Assembly: GCA_032717465.1 (NCBI GenBank)
Contig: CM064712.1
Coordinates: 21,681,717 to 21,745,716 of the forward strand
Reading direction: 5' to 3'
Length of the DNA: 64,000 nucleotides
DNA from: Coenobita brevimanus
Lineage: Eukaryota; Arthropoda; Malacostraca; Decapoda; Coenobitidae
The notes under the pieces were generated by a model. It was not told the DNA's origin. It worked only from the letters and a program-made list of their open reading frames with translations, and made no database searches. Below are positions 12,970 through 26,466 of the stretch, in pieces; the stretch's first letter is position 1, and each line of letters starts with the position of its first letter. A program made the translations under genes and the position numbers.

Positions 12970-13312
12970 TGGATTTTTTTTTTTATGTGCCCGACTCTGG
13001 GCATAGGCTTCGCAGCCTGCTCCCAGGGCCCAGTAGTCCTCTTACATACCATACACCTCCACATGTAACCACTTCGGCGCTAACACTCACCGTCCATATT
13101 GAATACATGCTAGGGCTGTCTCATACAGGACTGGTGTATTGGTATTAGCTGGGGTATTTTTACGACATGTCGGCGGGTCATCTAGTAGATAAGTAAATTT
13201 TGTTTTTACTAAATTAAAATCTTTAAACTGTTCCCTGCCCCAGCGGGGACTTGAACCTTGGTCCGGTGGGACTGCAGGCCACCTCTTTACCGACTGAGCT
13301 ACCGACTGATAC
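12970..13312 (-). mobile_element. tRNA-derived SINE, copy 2, with A and B boxes
   Basis: On the minus strand the head at 13312-13230 has a pol III A box (tagctcagtcgg) and B box (ggttcaagtcc) at tRNA-like spacing. It is followed by a body shared with the SINE at 9.1 kb and an A-rich tail at 12974-12986. This is the best-preserved copy. The head resembles a tRNA but the anticodon loop does not fold cleanly, so I call it a SINE and not a tRNA gene. Confidence 0.75.
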
Positions 13313-13469
13313 GTAAGGGAGGGAATAAAGCAGAGAGAGAGGGAGAGAATTCGACATTGATAGTAAAACATTATTCTTTCATACTGAGAGATCTAATAAC
13401 ATATATAAATACTGTACATACAGCCATACATACATATAGACAGACAGGCAGAGACGAACATATACATAG

Positions 13470-13640
13470 AGGGATGGCGAGGCCAAGGATGAGATGGAGT
13501 GGTGGAGTGGAGAGGTATATGAGAGGGGTGTGAGCTGGGGGGGGGGTAGGGCAGTGAAATGACGAGGGACAGGGCGACATGGAGGCGATTTGTTTGTGGC
13601 CAACCCTTACGGGATGAAGGCGTCTGACAAAGGATGATCA
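13470..13640 (+). mobile_element. RTE-A family 3' end, short copy
   Basis: Contains aggatgagatggagtggtgg, gaggcgatttgtttgtggcc and cttacgggatgaaggcgtct. About 170 bp remain, followed directly by AT-rich triplet repeats. Confidence 0.7.
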
Positions 13641-13657
13641 TAATAATAATAATAATA

Positions 13658-13699
<42 letters not shown>

Positions 13700-14015
13700 G
13701 TTGTTGTTGTTGTTGTTGTTTGTTATTATTATTATCATTATTATTATTATTATTATTATTACTCATTATTATTATCTATTATTTTTATTGTTATTAATAT
13801 GATTATTATTTATTTATTATAATATTATTATTATTATTATTTATTATTAATATCTATTATTTTTGTTATTGTTATTAATATTGTTATTATTTATTATTAT
13901 TATCATTATTGCTATTATTATTATTATTGTTATTGCTATTATAATTATTATTATTATTTTTTCATATATCAAAAGAAGAAAATGAAATCCCACAGATAAT
14001 AATAATAATAATAAT

Positions 14016-14048
<33 letters not shown>

Positions 14049-14080
14049 AATAATAATAATAATAGCAATATAAAATAATA
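13640..14080. repeat. (ATT)n / (GTT)n / (AAC)n triplet repeats
   Basis: Long AT-rich triplet tracts; the right part (13997-14064) is (AAT)n-(AAC)n-(AAT)n. Confidence 0.9.
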
Positions 14081-14099
14081 AGTTAACAATGAAGTACAA

Positions 14100-14740
14100 T
14101 ACCAGCTAAGAGATAAGATAAAGAGAGCTACGAAGTAAATTAGAACAAGGTGAGGATAAATAAGAGAGGAAATAAAGAGTGAGGGATAATGTGAATCTAA
14201 TGATGAGGGGAAAGATGAAATTGGAGGGATGGAACAGAGACAAGGAAAGGAAGGAAAGGAAGGAGGGACGAAGGGAAGGAACGTAGGAAGAAGGAAGGAA
14301 GAAAGGAAGGAGTCAGGGAAAATGTGGCTGAATGAATGAATAATGGAAGGAAAGTGTTTATAAATATATTTCTAAAAGTAGGAAGGAAGGCGTCGATAAA
14401 TGTATGAAGGAAGGAGAGATTAAAGGAAGGCGAGGAAAAAAGTTATAGAGTACATCTGGGTGAATGAAGGAAAGGAAGGAGTCAGTGGATTTACGGCTGA
14501 GTGTTTGAATGAATGAAATTAGGAAGGAAGGAAAGTTAAATAAAATGAAGGAAGGAAGGAAAGAAGGAAAGAAAGAAGTCAGGAAGAAAAAGGAGGAGGA
14601 ACTGAAGAAGAAGTAGACTGAGAGGAGAAGCAGGAGCAGGGGGAACACGGGTAAAAAAAAAAAAGAAAAAAGAAACTGTCAGTGAAAGGAAAGAAAGTGA
14701 AAAATACGAAATGGAAGAGGGGAAGAAAGATAAATGATGT
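14100..14740. repeat. GGAA-rich region
   Basis: GGAAGGAAA runs with recurrent gaatgaatgaa and aggaaggagtca words at about 100-130 bp spacing. No gene. Confidence 0.75.
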
Positions 14741-14794
14741 CTTCATAGGAAACGGGATATGGAAACTCTTCCCGTGCCCTTCAACCACGCTGGG

Positions 14795-14990
14795 GGTTAT
14801 GTCATGTGTGTTGTGGGCACGGCTTAGTTAGCGTTTGCAGTCGCTATCCTGTATCCTTTACCCATTTCCTATTCCACTGCCACACCCACGCCCACACCAG
14901 CAGACTGGGCTCAACATCATAGATACAGACACCAGGCAAATGTAATGAGACAGCCCAACAGCAGTTGCATAGCACTTCTTCCTGACTAGC
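14795..14990. mobile_element. MITE-3-like, degenerate copy
   Basis: Left catgtgtgttgtgggcacgg then cttagttagcg; the right side only weakly matches (agactgggctcaacatc). The interior ccacacccacgcccacacca resembles copies a and c. Confidence 0.4.
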
Positions 14991-15039
14991 ATCATATTGA
15001 TCATATTTATTTGTTTATTTTTCCATTGAGTACGTCTTT

Positions 15040-15099
15040 CCTCCTCCTCCTCCTCCTCCTCCTCCTCCTACTACTACTACTACTACTACCGTTACCATC

Positions 15100-15141
<42 letters not shown>

Positions 15142-15158
15142 GCTACTGCTACTACTAA

Positions 15159-15190
<32 letters not shown>

Positions 15191-16245
15191 ATAATAATAA
15201 TAATAATAATAATACGACTACTACTACTACAATTACTACTGCCACAACTACTACTACTACTACAACTACTATTGCTACTACTATTACTACTACTACTACA
15301 ACTACTACTACTGCTGCTACTACATCTACTACTATTACTACAACTACTACTATTACTACAACTGCTATTATTACTACTACTTCTACTACCATTACTACCG
15401 CTACGGTACTACTACTACTATTACTGTACTTGTCCTTCCTTTTCTTTTTTCTGTCTTCTTCCGTTACTTCTTTCTTTTCTTTCTTCTTTCTTTCTTGTTT
15501 CCTCATTCATTTTATGGTCCTTCTTTCATTTTCTTGTTTCTTCTTTTTTTTTCCTTCTCTCTTTCGTCTTTCTCTCCGCCCTCCATTCGTTTCTTTCTTA
15601 TTTCTATATTCATATTTCTACTTTCTTTTTTTCTTTCCTTTTCCCTTTTGTCCTTTCTTCTTTTCCTCCTCCTTCTTCTTTCTTTCCTCTTTCTTCAGAT
15701 TTTTTCCTTTTTCTTTTTAACTTTCTTTTTTCTTTTCTTCTTCCTTGTCTTTCCTTCTTGTTTTTTTTCTTCTTTGTTTCATTTCTGTCTTCATTTTCCT
15801 CTTTTCTACTTGCTTTCTTTCTTTCTTCCTTTTCCATTTTTTCTTTTTTTTCTTTGTCTTACTTCCTTCTTCGTTTTTCTTTTTTTCTTTCTACATTATT
15901 CTTTCTTTCTATTTCTTCTCTTCTTCTTCTTCTTCCTCCTCCTCCTCCTCCTCCTTCTCCACCTCCCTTTCTTTCGCTTCCTCCAACATTTCCCATTCTT
16001 TCATCGACTCCTTTTATCTTTTCCTTCCTCATTTACTTCCATCTCTTTTCCTCCTATCCATTTACATATTCCTCCTTCCTCCTCATTATCTCTTTCTTCC
16101 CCTCTTCTTCCTCCCAGTCCTTCTCTCATTCTCTCCCCACATCTCTCCTCAGTTTTTCCTTTTTCCCCCAAATCTCAAACATGCGGCAGCACATTTCCCC
16201 TGCCTAGTGAAGATTGTTCCTTGTACTGTGCGCCCAGTTTGTGAT

Positions 16246-16314
<69 letters not shown>

Positions 16315-16790
16315 TACACACACACACACACGCACACGCATCTTTTAATACGTTTTGGTCGTCGCCACTATTCCTCCTTTCGTCCCTCTCTCTTCTCCCT
16401 CCTCTCCTTTCTCCCTCTGTCCCTTCTCCCTCCTCTCCTGTCTCCCCCTCTCCCTTCTCCCACCTCTTCTTTTTCCCTCTCTCTCTTCTCCCTCCTCTCC
16501 TGTCTCCCCCTCTCCCTTCTCCCTCCTCTCTTTTCTCCCGTCTCCCGCCTCTCCCTCATCTCACTTCTCCCTACATCCTTCTCTCCTTTCACCCTTCTAT
16601 TTCCTCTCCCTTCTTCACTCTGTCTCTTCATCCTCTTCTTTCTTCTTCAGCCTCTCCCTTTTTCCATCCTCTCTCTTCTTCACTCTGTCTCTTCTACATC
16701 CTCTCCCCTCTCCCTACTCTACTTTCTCATTCCTCTTCTCTATCTTTCCTCTCACTTCCATTCTTTTTTTTGTTTTTTCTCCACCAACTT
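15040..16790. repeat. (CTC)n/(CTA)n then T/C-rich low complexity
   Basis: Triplet repeats to 15430, then about 1.3 kb of almost pure pyrimidine on the + strand, with (CT)n at 16247-16312 in the middle. Long open frames here are compositional. Confidence 0.88.
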
Positions 16791-16894
16791 TCTAGGAAGG
16801 GTTGAAATGAAGACAAAGAAAAGACAGATGGAGGGAGAATGTGAGATGTGGAAGGGAGATGGAATATGACGGGGAGAGACAAGCACAGATAAAC

Positions 16895-16900
16895 AAGGAA

Positions 16901-16962
<62 letters not shown>

Positions 16963-17320
16963 CTGACGTTAAACATCAATAACTTTATGTATAGTCTCTT
17001 CAGTGAGACGCCTAACAGTGTGACTGGAGTGGTGAGAAGTGAGTGAAAGTGGAGGAGGAGGAGGAGGAAGAGGAGGAAAGGAAGAAGAAACATGAGTAAA
17101 AGAGGAGGAGAAAGAGGAGAACGAAGAAGAGGAAGAGGAGGAGGAGAAGAAGAAAAGGAAGATTTGTGAAGTTAAAAGGAAAATGGCAAGATTTATGGGC
17201 GGTGAGGGACACAAAGTTTTATAATAAAAAAAAAAAAATTGGAGGAAGAAGGTGGTACAGAAAGGGGAGAGAGGCAATGGAAGAGAAATAGGTGGAAGGC
17301 AGTGTAGGAGAGAGAGAGGG

Positions 17321-17340
<20 letters not shown>
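16895..17340. repeat. (GA)n and GGA-rich tracts
   Basis: (GA)n 16905-16960; GGA-rich 17040-17165; (GT)n from 17325. Nothing coding. Confidence 0.85.
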
Positions 17341-17360
<20 letters not shown>

Positions 17361-17363
<3 letters not shown>

Positions 17364-17444
17364 CTTACCTAATTTTTCTTACCTAGTTGTATCTTTACAG
17401 GAATGAGTCAAGCTCGTACTGTCCCGTGTTTTAAACCATATTTA

Positions 17445-17445
<1 letters not shown>
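17361..17445 (-). mobile_element. Extremely 5'-truncated copy of the CR1/jockey-like LINE 3' end
   Basis: About 85 bp here match 20221-20305 almost base for base (shared stretches include gtatctttacaggaatg and caagctcgtactgtcccgtg). It sits between two (GT)n tracts. The left one matches the LINE tail microsatellite; the right one may be expansion or the insertion target. Confidence 0.75.
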
Positions 17446-19101
<1,656 letters not shown>

Positions 19102-19229
19102 GTAGAATCCTCTTATCAATGCACCCCTTAGATACCAGGCCGGCCTGGGGATCAAAGGGTTCCAGTCCCCTTCGGAAATCGCTTTAGGTCCTCCCAGTTA
19201 GTACTGCTACTGAGGTAGACGCTAGCAAC

Positions 19230-20165
19230 AGGAGGGTTCATGTTTCTTTTTCTTTTTTTTTTTCCCGCGCATTTAGGTTAGTTTCCCATACTTCGTTTTC
19301 TTCTGCGTTTTCTTTCACTAAGAGAGAAGCAGGAAAACTGTCAGCCCTCACCCCCCTCGTTTGGGCGTTTAAATTATTCACTTGGTTCGTCTTCTTCCTC
19401 TTCGTTTTCTTTCACTGTTCAGAGAATGGGAAGCAGTAGGTAAATTGTGCTGACGGTGTGTGTGTGTGTGTGTGTGTGTGTGTATTTAGTTTTCGTTTGC
19501 ACGTTGAAATCAGTTTCCCTTGTTTTCCTTCGCTAAAAAGAGGATGAGAAGCTGGTAATCCTAAATGCATATTTTTTTTTTATTATTATTATTGTTTTCC
19601 TACTCACGTTTGTATAAACTTCCCCTTCTTCGTTTTCTTCCCCTTTGATTCATTTCATTAACTAGAAAGCACTCAGAGAGCGCATACCCCCAACAATGCC
19701 ATTGCCATTTAAAAGAATCCGGATCCGTGCAGGTATTGTGTGCAGTACATAGGATCCGGATCAGCCCCCAAATTTAATCAATTCTTTCTTGGCCCATGGC
19801 TCACCCTTCCACCAAATTTCATTGAAAGCCGGTGAGAACTTTACAGATATCGTTTGGACAAACAGACTGACGAACATAAGTGAATACATAACCTCCAACT
19901 TCGATGGGGGAGGTAATAAGAAGCAGGGAGAGGAGAGTTTTTTTTTTTTTCCTCTTTCGCATACTGTATTTAGTTGTTTCTCATTATATTCCTAGCCATT
20001 TTCTTTAATATTTAAGAGAGTGCCAGTCTGGAAGAGAGGAGTATTGACGGATCTCTCTGATATGTTCGTTTGCATATGTTGAGCAGCTCCGTTTTCGTTT
20101 TCTTCGTCATCGTTTTCTTTCATTTATAAGAAGAGACAGTGGAAAGCAGGAAGATGAGACAAGAT
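19230..20165. repeat. Degenerate 100-200 bp repeat, left part
   Basis: Units contain cgcatttaggttagtttccc, ttcgttttcttc, gttttctttcactaa and agagagaagcaggaa in the same order, five or six times. The pattern resumes at 24430 on the far side of the LINE. Confidence 0.6.
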
Positions 20166-20166
20166 G

Positions 20167-20221
<55 letters not shown>

Positions 20222-20679
20222 CTTACCTAATTGTTCTTACCTAATTGTATCTTTACAGGAATGCGTCAAGCTCGTACTGTCCCGTGTATTAAACCATATT
20301 TATCGTACATATCCTTAAATCTGTTAATTGTTTTGGCACACACTATTTCATTCGATAGTGCATTCCACTAATCAATTGCTCTGTGTGGGAAATTGAATTT
20401 CCTCACGTCTTTATCACCTCTCTTCTTATGCAGTTTTTTGCAGTGTCCTCTTGCTGATGCTTCCCCATATGTTAAGTAATCATTTATGTCTATTTTCTCC
20501 TTCCCTGATATGCATTTATCATGTCACCTCTTTTCCTTCTCTCCTGTAGTGTTGGTAGATTCAGTTTATTTAGTCTTTCATCGTAGCTTAGATCCCTTAA
20601 GCTTGGTATCCATCTTGTAGCGGCCCTTTGTACTTTTTCAATTTTGTCTGTGTTTTTTGAGATGAGGACTCCAGACTAC

Positions 20680-21830
20680 TCATGCATACTCCAGGGTTGA
20701 TCTGATGAATGATGTTATTATCCTTCTTAGCATGTCTTCATTTATGTATGTGAATGCTATTCTCATATTTGCAAGCAGTGTATTCATGTTCCGTACCTTC
20801 TCACTGATGTGGAGTCTGTTACTGATAATCACACCTAGGTCCTTTTCTCTTTCAAATGTGTGTAGGGTTTTATTTTCTAACTTATAATCCCAATCAGGTC
20901 TTTTTCCACTTTTACCAAATTTGATTACATGACACGTGTCCACACTGACTTCCATTTGCCATGTATTACTCCATTCATGAAGTTTATTTAATTCTTCTTG
21001 TAGCTCTTTACAAAAGTCTGTGTTAGTAATTCTACTTTGTATTTTTGCATCATCTGCAAACATATTTAGATAGCTTTCATTTCCAGTGTTACTGTCTATA
21101 TCATTTATATACACTAAAAACATGATTGGTGCCAGCACTGAGCCCTGTCACTTCTTTCCATGATGAGTAGTTTCCTCTTAGTACTCTTCTCATTTCTCTT
21201 ATTATGAGAAAATCTTGCATCCAGCAAAACAGCTTGCCTCGAATTCCTCCTTGATGGTACAGTTTCCATAAAAGTCTTTGGTGTGGTACTGTGTCAAATG
21301 CTTTCTTGAAATCTAAATAGATACTGTCCACCCATCCTTCTCTTTCCTGTATTGTGTCTGTTACTCCGTCATAGTAGCTCAACAGATTAGTAACACATGA
21401 TTTTCCTTTTCTGAAACCAAACTGTCTTTCTGTTATCATATTGTGTTCTTCTAGATGATTTACCCAAGCTTTTCTTATAAGCTTTTCTAATACCTTGCTT
21501 ACAACACTGGTCAGTGATACTGGTCGGTAGTTGAGTGGATTTTGTCTATTCCCTTTCTTGAATAAGGGGACAATATTAGTTTTCTTCCAAATATCAGGTA
21601 GTTTACCTTGACTCAAGGATTTCTTGAAAATTAAAAATAATGGTTTACTTAGCTCCTTTGCACATTCTCGTAGCACCCAACATGAAATTTCATCAGGACC
21701 ATTTGCTTTTCCTCTGTCATATTTACTTAACTCCTCCTGTAATACTTTTTCTGATATTTGTATATCTGGTAGTATGTGTGGGCATGCATGTTCCACATAG
21801 TCCCTCTCAAAATTTTTTTCTTCTGTAAAA
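20680..21830 (-). pseudogene. LINE ORF2, reverse transcriptase domain (broken)
   Basis: Motifs in order: KANGPDEISCWVLRECAK, NIVPLFKKGNRQNPLNYRPV, ERQFGFRKGKSC, SIYLDFKKAFDTVPHQRLL, then after a frame break LAPIMFLVYINDID and YLNMFADDAKIQS, where FADD holds the two catalytic aspartates. The end, IRSTLEYA, is followed by a stop where the family has S-V-V-W-x-P. The break at about 21149 replaces the conserved G-V-P-Q-G-S turn: the sequence goes from WKEVT directly into what should be G-S, consistent with a deletion of about 14 bp. In-frame stops also lie near 22280 and 22004. Confidence 0.85.
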
Positions 21831-22279
21831 ACTGATTGGAAATTCTTATTTAGTGCTTCACAAATATGTTTCTCTTGTGTATAGGTGATTCCCTCGTCCG
21901 TAATGGATTGTATGTTATCTTTTACTTTGGTTTTGCTTCTGACGTAGCTGTAAAATAGCTTCGGTTGATCACTACTTTTAATTATGATATCCTCCTCAAA
22001 CTATTTTTGGGCTTCCCTCCTTATTCTTGTATAATCGTTTCTTGGCTGTTTGTAATTATTATATGCCCTTTCACTGTTGTGTCTTCTGCATCTATTCCAC
22101 AACAAATCTCTTCTTTCTTTTGATTTTTTACATTCTGTATTGAACCATCTCTTTATTTTCTTTTCTGCTTCTTTGTGCTGTGGGATGTACTTCTGGACTC
22201 CTATTTCATAAAATTCACAGAATTTTTTATATACAGCATTTAAATCTTGTCCTCTAAGCTCATTTTCCCAATCAACTTC

Positions 22280-23215
22280 TTAGAAATACTTCTTTAGGTC
22301 AAGATAATTTCCCTTTTTATAGTTTAGGCTCTTTTTGTAACTTTCATTGTTGTTAACTATGTCATATGCTATCCTGAAGTTGCAATTTAGTACTGCATGG
22401 TCGCTTTCGCCGAATGGAGGGTGATATATTAAACTGTCAATATCCTTTTCTTGCCTAGTAAATATGAGATCTAGCATTGAAGGTACATCGAGTCCTCTTT
22501 TTCTGGTGGTTTCCCTCACATGTTGCGTTAGGAAAAACTCTTGCACGAGATCCAGGAGCTTTTGGTCCCAACAGCTTTCTTGGCTTATTATATCTAGAGT
22601 ATTCCAATTTATATTTGTATTAAAATCTCCAGTTAGTATAATTCTTTCCGATTTCTCTTCCATTTTATGTAGTAATGCTCTTAAACTCTGAATTGTACTC
22701 TCTGCCAGGTCCTCATATTCGTCTCTTTCCCATGTGTTTGATCTGGGTGGCATGTACAAATTGGCTACAATTACTTTCCCTTCTGATGTGTAGATCTCTA
22801 CTGCAATCAGTTCTACTTTTGAGGGTATATCTAGTTTTATTTCATTGACTTTTAGTTTTTTCTTAGTTAATATTATAATTCCTCCTCCTTTTTTTAAGTT
22901 TCTATCTCTTCTCCATATATTATATTCCTCTAAGTTTAGTATGTCATTTGATATCCTTGGTGTTAATTTTGTTTCAGTTAGGCATACTATATGTGGTTCA
23001 ATTTCTCTGACATAATCATTCATCTCTAATAATTTAGATACCATTCCACCCACATTTGAGTACATTAACTTAATCATCTTGTTTATATACTTGTCATGAC
23101 ATGGTTCTACTACCTTCCTCTTTTTTATTCCTTCATGTTTATGTACCACTTTCGTACCTGCAATCCTATTACTTTGTAAAAAAAAATGTGTTCTCCTCTT
23201 CTGATCTTCCCTCAT
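22280..23215 (-). pseudogene. LINE ORF2, apurinic endonuclease domain
   Basis: The 311-residue open frame shows the APE-type endonuclease motifs in order: YSNVGGM near residue 52, CLTETKL, GGGIIIL, NLYMPPRS, LTGDFNTNINW, and FGESDHAVL near the end. The catalytic Asn, Glu, Asp/Asn and Ser-Asp-His residues are all present, so the domain itself looks intact. It overlaps the end of ORF1 slightly. The frame is closed by a stop after LDLKKYF, but coding similarity continues in the same frame into the linker and the reverse transcriptase. Confidence 0.8.
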
Positions 23216-24131
23216 TTTTTGTTTTTGCTTCCTCCCTCTTCTCTTTCAGTAATTCCAGTTCCTCTTGTGTTAGGCATCTTTTTATCCATACATTTTTGAA
23301 CTCCTCTTTTTCCTTAAGATTCTTTGCATTTTTTAGTATCTCCTCCACGGTGTTTACACTCTGGAAAGTTACCTTTAGAGATCTTGACATGCTTTTCTCG
23401 TATTTCCCTAACCATTGTGTTCCTCTATGTCTTTACTACAGATTTCCTCTGATACTTCTTTCAATAAGCTCATTACATTTGCCATCTCCTTTATGTCTCT
23501 TGAGATCTTGTTTTTTACTTCTTCCTCTTCTATACCAATGATTACTATAGATTTGTTGATATCTACTGAATCTCTGACTAACTTTGGATTGTTTTGGATT
23601 ATTCTTTTCACTTCCTTTTTAATGCTTTTTTCTTCCACCCTTGTTTTTAAGTCTTTCTTTACTTTCACCATTTCAGCATACGTGGTTTCCACATCATTTT
23701 TGTAGCTTTGCACGGCTTCATTCACCTGTTATCTTCTCAATATCACTGCTCTGGTCCATCAGACTGCTTACTTGCCTAACTGTCTCTGTATCATTTTTGA
23801 ACTCTTCCATAATACTCTCGTGGTTGACTACTGTACTTGCCATTTCACTCATTTTCCTCCTAAGTGTACTCACTTCCACTGTTAGTTCACATATGGTTGT
23901 GTCTTTCTTGTTGACCTCCCTTCCTAGTTTTTCTATTTCTTCCTTTTGCAAGTGCATCTGCTTCTTTATTTCATCAATCTCATTCTGGAAAGCCATCTCC
24001 AGTCTGTGTACATGCTCTACCAGTTTATTGTGAGTCTCCATTTCAACCAGTTCTTGGTAGAAATCATCATCCTGCTTTCTACCTTTATCCCTTTTCTTTT
24101 CCAAATTTGCTTTACTAAAGTATGTGGCCAT
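23169..24131 (-). pseudogene. LINE ORF1, coiled-coil protein (frameshifted)
   Basis: The first open stretch (24131-23718, beginning MATYFSKANLEKKRDKGRK) is rich in heptad-like Glu/Lys/Leu patterns such as EIDEIKKQMHLQKEEIEKL, typical of the coiled coil that trimerises LINE ORF1 proteins. It stops and continues in a shifted frame (23725-23408), which contains the strand KSIVIIGIEEEEVK. It then shifts again (23390-23169), with SLKVTFQSVNTVEEIL and NVWIKRCLT. Strand-helix patterns resembling an RNA-binding fold followed by a C-terminal region fit an ORF1 RNA chaperone. Three frames in about 960 bp mean it is inactive here. Confidence 0.65.
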
Positions 24132-24429
24132 TTTGCAATACTAAAAGCACAGAGTACTTACATTCCCTGGGGCAGTTGTAGTCTAAACAAACAATCAGCT
24201 GATTGAGCACATTCTTTTGCTACTCGGTTCTCTTTTCTATTTGAACAAGTCTTGTTTAAACTTCTTATTTTTTTTAAATAATAAAAAACCATTTAGTCTA
24301 ACCTGGTACAGAGCTTGACTCATATAAAGATACTAATTTAGGTAATGCCTCTGGCCGTGCTGGCTCGGTATGGAGCGCTGTCGGCCCGCGACTGCTCTCC
24401 TTGGTGCCTGTGTGTGTGTGTGTGTGTGT

Positions 24430-25432
24430 GTGTTTCTCGTTCTTAAGTTCAGATCAGTTTCCCCGTCTTCATCTTCGTCTTTGTTTTCTTTCGCTAGTAA
24501 GAGAGGTAAAGAAAGGAAGGAGATAAGTGTACGTTGACGGATATTTGTGATCTTATTCGCGTTGTCACGTTTGAATAAGTTTCCCTCCTTGCGTTTCCTT
24601 CTTTCCGTTCGTTTTCTTTCATTATTAAAAGAGATATTCAGAAACAGGAAGAGGTGAGAGAAAATGAGTGATAGGAAAAGGAGGAGAGAGAAACTGAGAA
24701 AAGTGAGGAGAAGGAGAGAGAAACTGGGAAGCAGGAAGAAGAGGAGAGAGACATTGAGAAACACGAAGAAGTGGAGAAAGAAATCGAGAAGCAAGAAGAA
24801 GAGATAAACTGAGAAACAGGAACAGGAGGACAGGGAAACCGAGAAACAGGAAGAAGTGAAATTAAGAAATAGGAAGGAGAGAAGAAACTGAGAAACAGGA
24901 AGGAGAGAAATTAGGAAACAAGAAGGAGAGAAACTGAGAAACAGGAAGAAGAGGAGAGAGAAACTGAGAAACAGGAAGAGGATGAAACAGAATTTGAGTA
25001 ACAGCCCGACGACAAGGAGGAGAGAGAAATCGAGAAACAGGAAGAGGAGGAAGTGCAGCCATGGCCGCAGCTAAGAGGGGCGGGGAAGGGGGGAGACCCT
25101 TGCCCCTCTCTGGTGTAAAATATTAGAGAGTCATTTTGTCATATATTTCTCTTTTAATCGTTCACTGGGTATTAATGGTTGTTTTCTCGATTTCTTCCTT
25201 CACTGTTTAACACAAGAAACTTTTTTTTTCATAAATATAGATACTGTTCAACTTTCCAGACAGTTTTATTTCAAGACTAATGACAGCCACAATTCAGCAT
25301 TTCCCCATACCCTCTCTATAGCAAAATTCTGGCTCCGCCTGTGCTTCAAATGACGGATTTGTGTTTATTCTAGTGGCCACATTTAGACCAGTTTCTCCTG
25401 TTTCGTTTTCTTCCCATCGTTTTCTTCTTCTG

Positions 25433-25476
<44 letters not shown>

Positions 25477-25617
25477 GACAGACAGAGACAGACAGACAGA
25501 CAAACAGAGAGGAGGAGGAGGATAAATTGCAATGACTAATATTTTATTTTTAGGCTCGTTCACGCGTTTAGGTAAGTTTGCCAAGTTTAATTTTCTTCAT
25601 CATTTTCTTCCAGTAAT

Positions 25618-25665
<48 letters not shown>

Positions 25666-26240
25666 CAGGAAGAGGTGGAAAACTGTATTGGCGTCCTTGA
25701 TATAATTCTTAGCCTTTTTGGTCATTGATTCTCGTGCTTTTCCATCCTGCATTTAGATTATTAATTTTCGCTTAATTTTAATTTTCTTTCACCCCCTCGT
25801 CCCACATATATATTCTGGCCCTAATTTTCTAGTTTTTTTGCTTTTTGCTTTTAGATCCGTTTCTCGTTCTTTTTCTTCTTCCTCCCCCACCTCTTCCTTT
25901 TTTTTTTACTAATGAGAGAAGCAGAGATGTAGAAATAGGATTCATGTGTTTCCTTTATATACTGTCTATTTCCCGGAACTTTGGTCTCACGATTTTTCTG
26001 TTCTTAATCGTATATCATTTTTATTTTTAGGTCAGATATTCCCACACCATTTCCTTTGCTTGATTCTTCGTTTTCTTTTAGTCTCAGCCCATATAAGATA
26101 TTTTCTTTCTTCCTGCTTTACTTCTTTCCTCCTCCTCTTGCTCCTGCTCCTCCTCCTCTTTCGTTTCTCATGCCTCATCTTTCTTTGCTCTTCGTCTTCT
26201 TTCATTTACAGTGGATACGGAGAGCAGGAGGGAAAGGGAG
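24430..26240. repeat. Degenerate 100-200 bp repeat, right part
   Basis: Further units (aagttcagatcagtttcccc, gttttctttcgctagtaaga; ttcacgcgtttaggtaagtt; tagaccagtttctcctgttt). Inside it 24640-25060 is a gaaactgagaaacaggaaga-type minisatellite, with (GA)n at 25436-25472 and 25622-25664. Confidence 0.6.
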
Positions 26241-26249
26241 AAATCCATT

Positions 26250-26466
26250 CATCCATCCATCATCCAATACTACGTTGCCTCATGAGGAGCGTAGGAGCCC
26301 GGGGCTAGACACAGTTGGTCCTGACATTTAAAATGAGTTACCAGCCTCACTCATCCCTGAGTGGCATTACGTGAGCAATAAACCCCAACCATCCCTTGGA
26401 TATAAACCTTCACTGGCTCAATCCGATTGGAGCGCCTTAATTACTCACTAAACCACCAGGCGCCAT
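26250..26466 (-). mobile_element. Second tRNA-derived SINE family
   Basis: Minus strand begins ggcgcctggtggtttagtga, with A-box-like tggtttagtgag and B-box-like ggtttatatcc about 45 bp later. The body then runs to a simple ccat-type repeat at 26250. The head and body differ from the SINE at 9.1 kb. Confidence 0.55.

Larger units (their letters stand above)
20222..24330 (-). mobile_element. CR1/jockey-like LINE, nearly full length
   Basis: Minus-strand non-LTR retrotransposon with, in order, a coiled-coil ORF1 (24131-23169), apurinic endonuclease (23215-22280), reverse transcriptase (about 21800-20680) and a 3' tail. The tail on the minus strand contains two copies of a short attaggtaagaac-type unit and then (AC)n. 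The coding parts carry two in-frame stops, frameshifts and a small deletion in the RT. A second, 5'-truncated copy of the same 3' tail is at 17361-17445. Clade is judged from motif style only; the pairing of a coiled-coil ORF1 with an APE-RT ORF2 and a microsatellite-like 3' tail fits CR1/jockey-type elements. Confidence 0.85.

Noticed and set aside
12372..13064. Ser/Pro/Leu-rich minus-strand frame of 230 residues
   Set aside because: Lies over GGA-rich low complexity and runs into the SINE tail; no motif.
13230..13312. Functional tRNA gene on the minus strand
   Set aside because: A and B boxes exist, but the anticodon arm is distorted and a SINE body with A-rich tail follows.
15011..16869. 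Long Phe/Leu/Ser-rich open frames that look like multi-pass membrane proteins
   Set aside because: Pure pyrimidine low complexity; no conserved motif, and several overlapping frames stay open.
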